A stretch of 6,683 bases of DNA from an uncultured Chlamydiaceae bacterium (GTDB taxonomy: Bacteria; Chlamydiota; Chlamydiia; Chlamydiales; Parachlamydiaceae). Position 1 is the stretch's first letter, and each line of letters opens with the position of its first letter. The position numbers were made by a program, and so were the translations under genes. Shown in pieces: positions 6,678 to 6,683 of the stretch. Under the pieces are notes generated by a model. That model had not been told where the DNA came from and searched no databases. It saw nothing but the letters and a program-made list of their open reading frames with translations. The stretch covers positions 1 to 6,683 of the forward strand of contig CAMFKA010000120.1 in the NCBI GenBank assembly GCA_945957185.1, in the 5' to 3' direction.

Positions 6678-6683
6678 CTGTAA

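Larger units (their letters stand above)
6533..6683. other. Non-coding, structure-rich tail with REP-like repeat
   Basis: I see no convincing gene in these 151 bases. They hold, in order, a short GGGGT/ACCCC inverted repeat (6549-6567), a C-rich block (6564-6585), a 10-bp hairpin (6592-6615), two copies of a CAGGCCTC word (6620-6629 and 6651-6660), a T6 run (6633-6638), and a CCCAGG/CCTGGG inverted repeat (6649-6677). The density of inverted repeats suggests one end of a dispersed palindromic repeat element that continues to the right, possibly also acting as the end of the leuS transcript. Confidence 0.5.

Noticed and set aside
6480..6683. 67-codon open frame with a TTG start running into the repeat
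   Set aside because: It begins inside the hypothetical gene, has no good binding site, and its end is a translation of the CGCTG/CCTGGG repeat. Kept only as a low-interest frameshift possibility.

Overview
The window reads as ordinary chromosome of a Chlamydiae-type bacterium, most likely an environmental (Parachlamydiales-like) lineage rather than Chlamydia itself. The support is the chlamydia-like wording of the RNase R catalytic domain (for example the NSTYFPG-x-C-x-PMIPSDLSDNLCSL stretch), the length and character of the leucyl-tRNA synthetase, and an unrecognised small membrane protein with two adjacent hydrophobic segments. This assignment comes from remembered family features, not from a search, and is moderate at best.

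Layout: two transcription units diverge from a 63-bp gap (3470-3532). Leftward (minus strand) run rnr (RNase R, 1190-3469) and then two tandem DUF502 membrane proteins (486-1193, and 1-477, whose C-terminus lies beyond the window). The junctions are very tight: a 4-base ATGA stop/start overlap between rnr and the first DUF502 gene, and 8 bases with a perfect AGGAGG between the two DUF502 genes. Rightward run leuS (3533-6040) and, 18 bases later with its own good ribosome binding site, a 157-residue hypothetical membrane protein (6059-6532).

The last 150 bases (6533-6683) hold no convincing gene but are full of structure: a C-rich block whose complement is a textbook G-quadruplex motif, a 10-bp hairpin that pairs better as minus-strand RNA, a repeated CAGGCCTC word, and a CCCAGG/CCTGGG inverted repeat around a CGCTG-repeat core that reaches almost to the window edge. 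Together these look like one end of a dispersed palindromic (REP-like) repeat. This is the least explained part of the window.

Functionally, leuS (charging tRNA-Leu) and rnr (3'-5' RNA decay and quality control) are housekeeping RNA and translation genes. The roles of the two DUF502 proteins and the 157-residue protein cannot be stated from sequence. No mobile-element gene, CRISPR array, tRNA, rRNA or clear intrinsic terminator was seen, and no convincing evidence for a novel multi-gene system was found.
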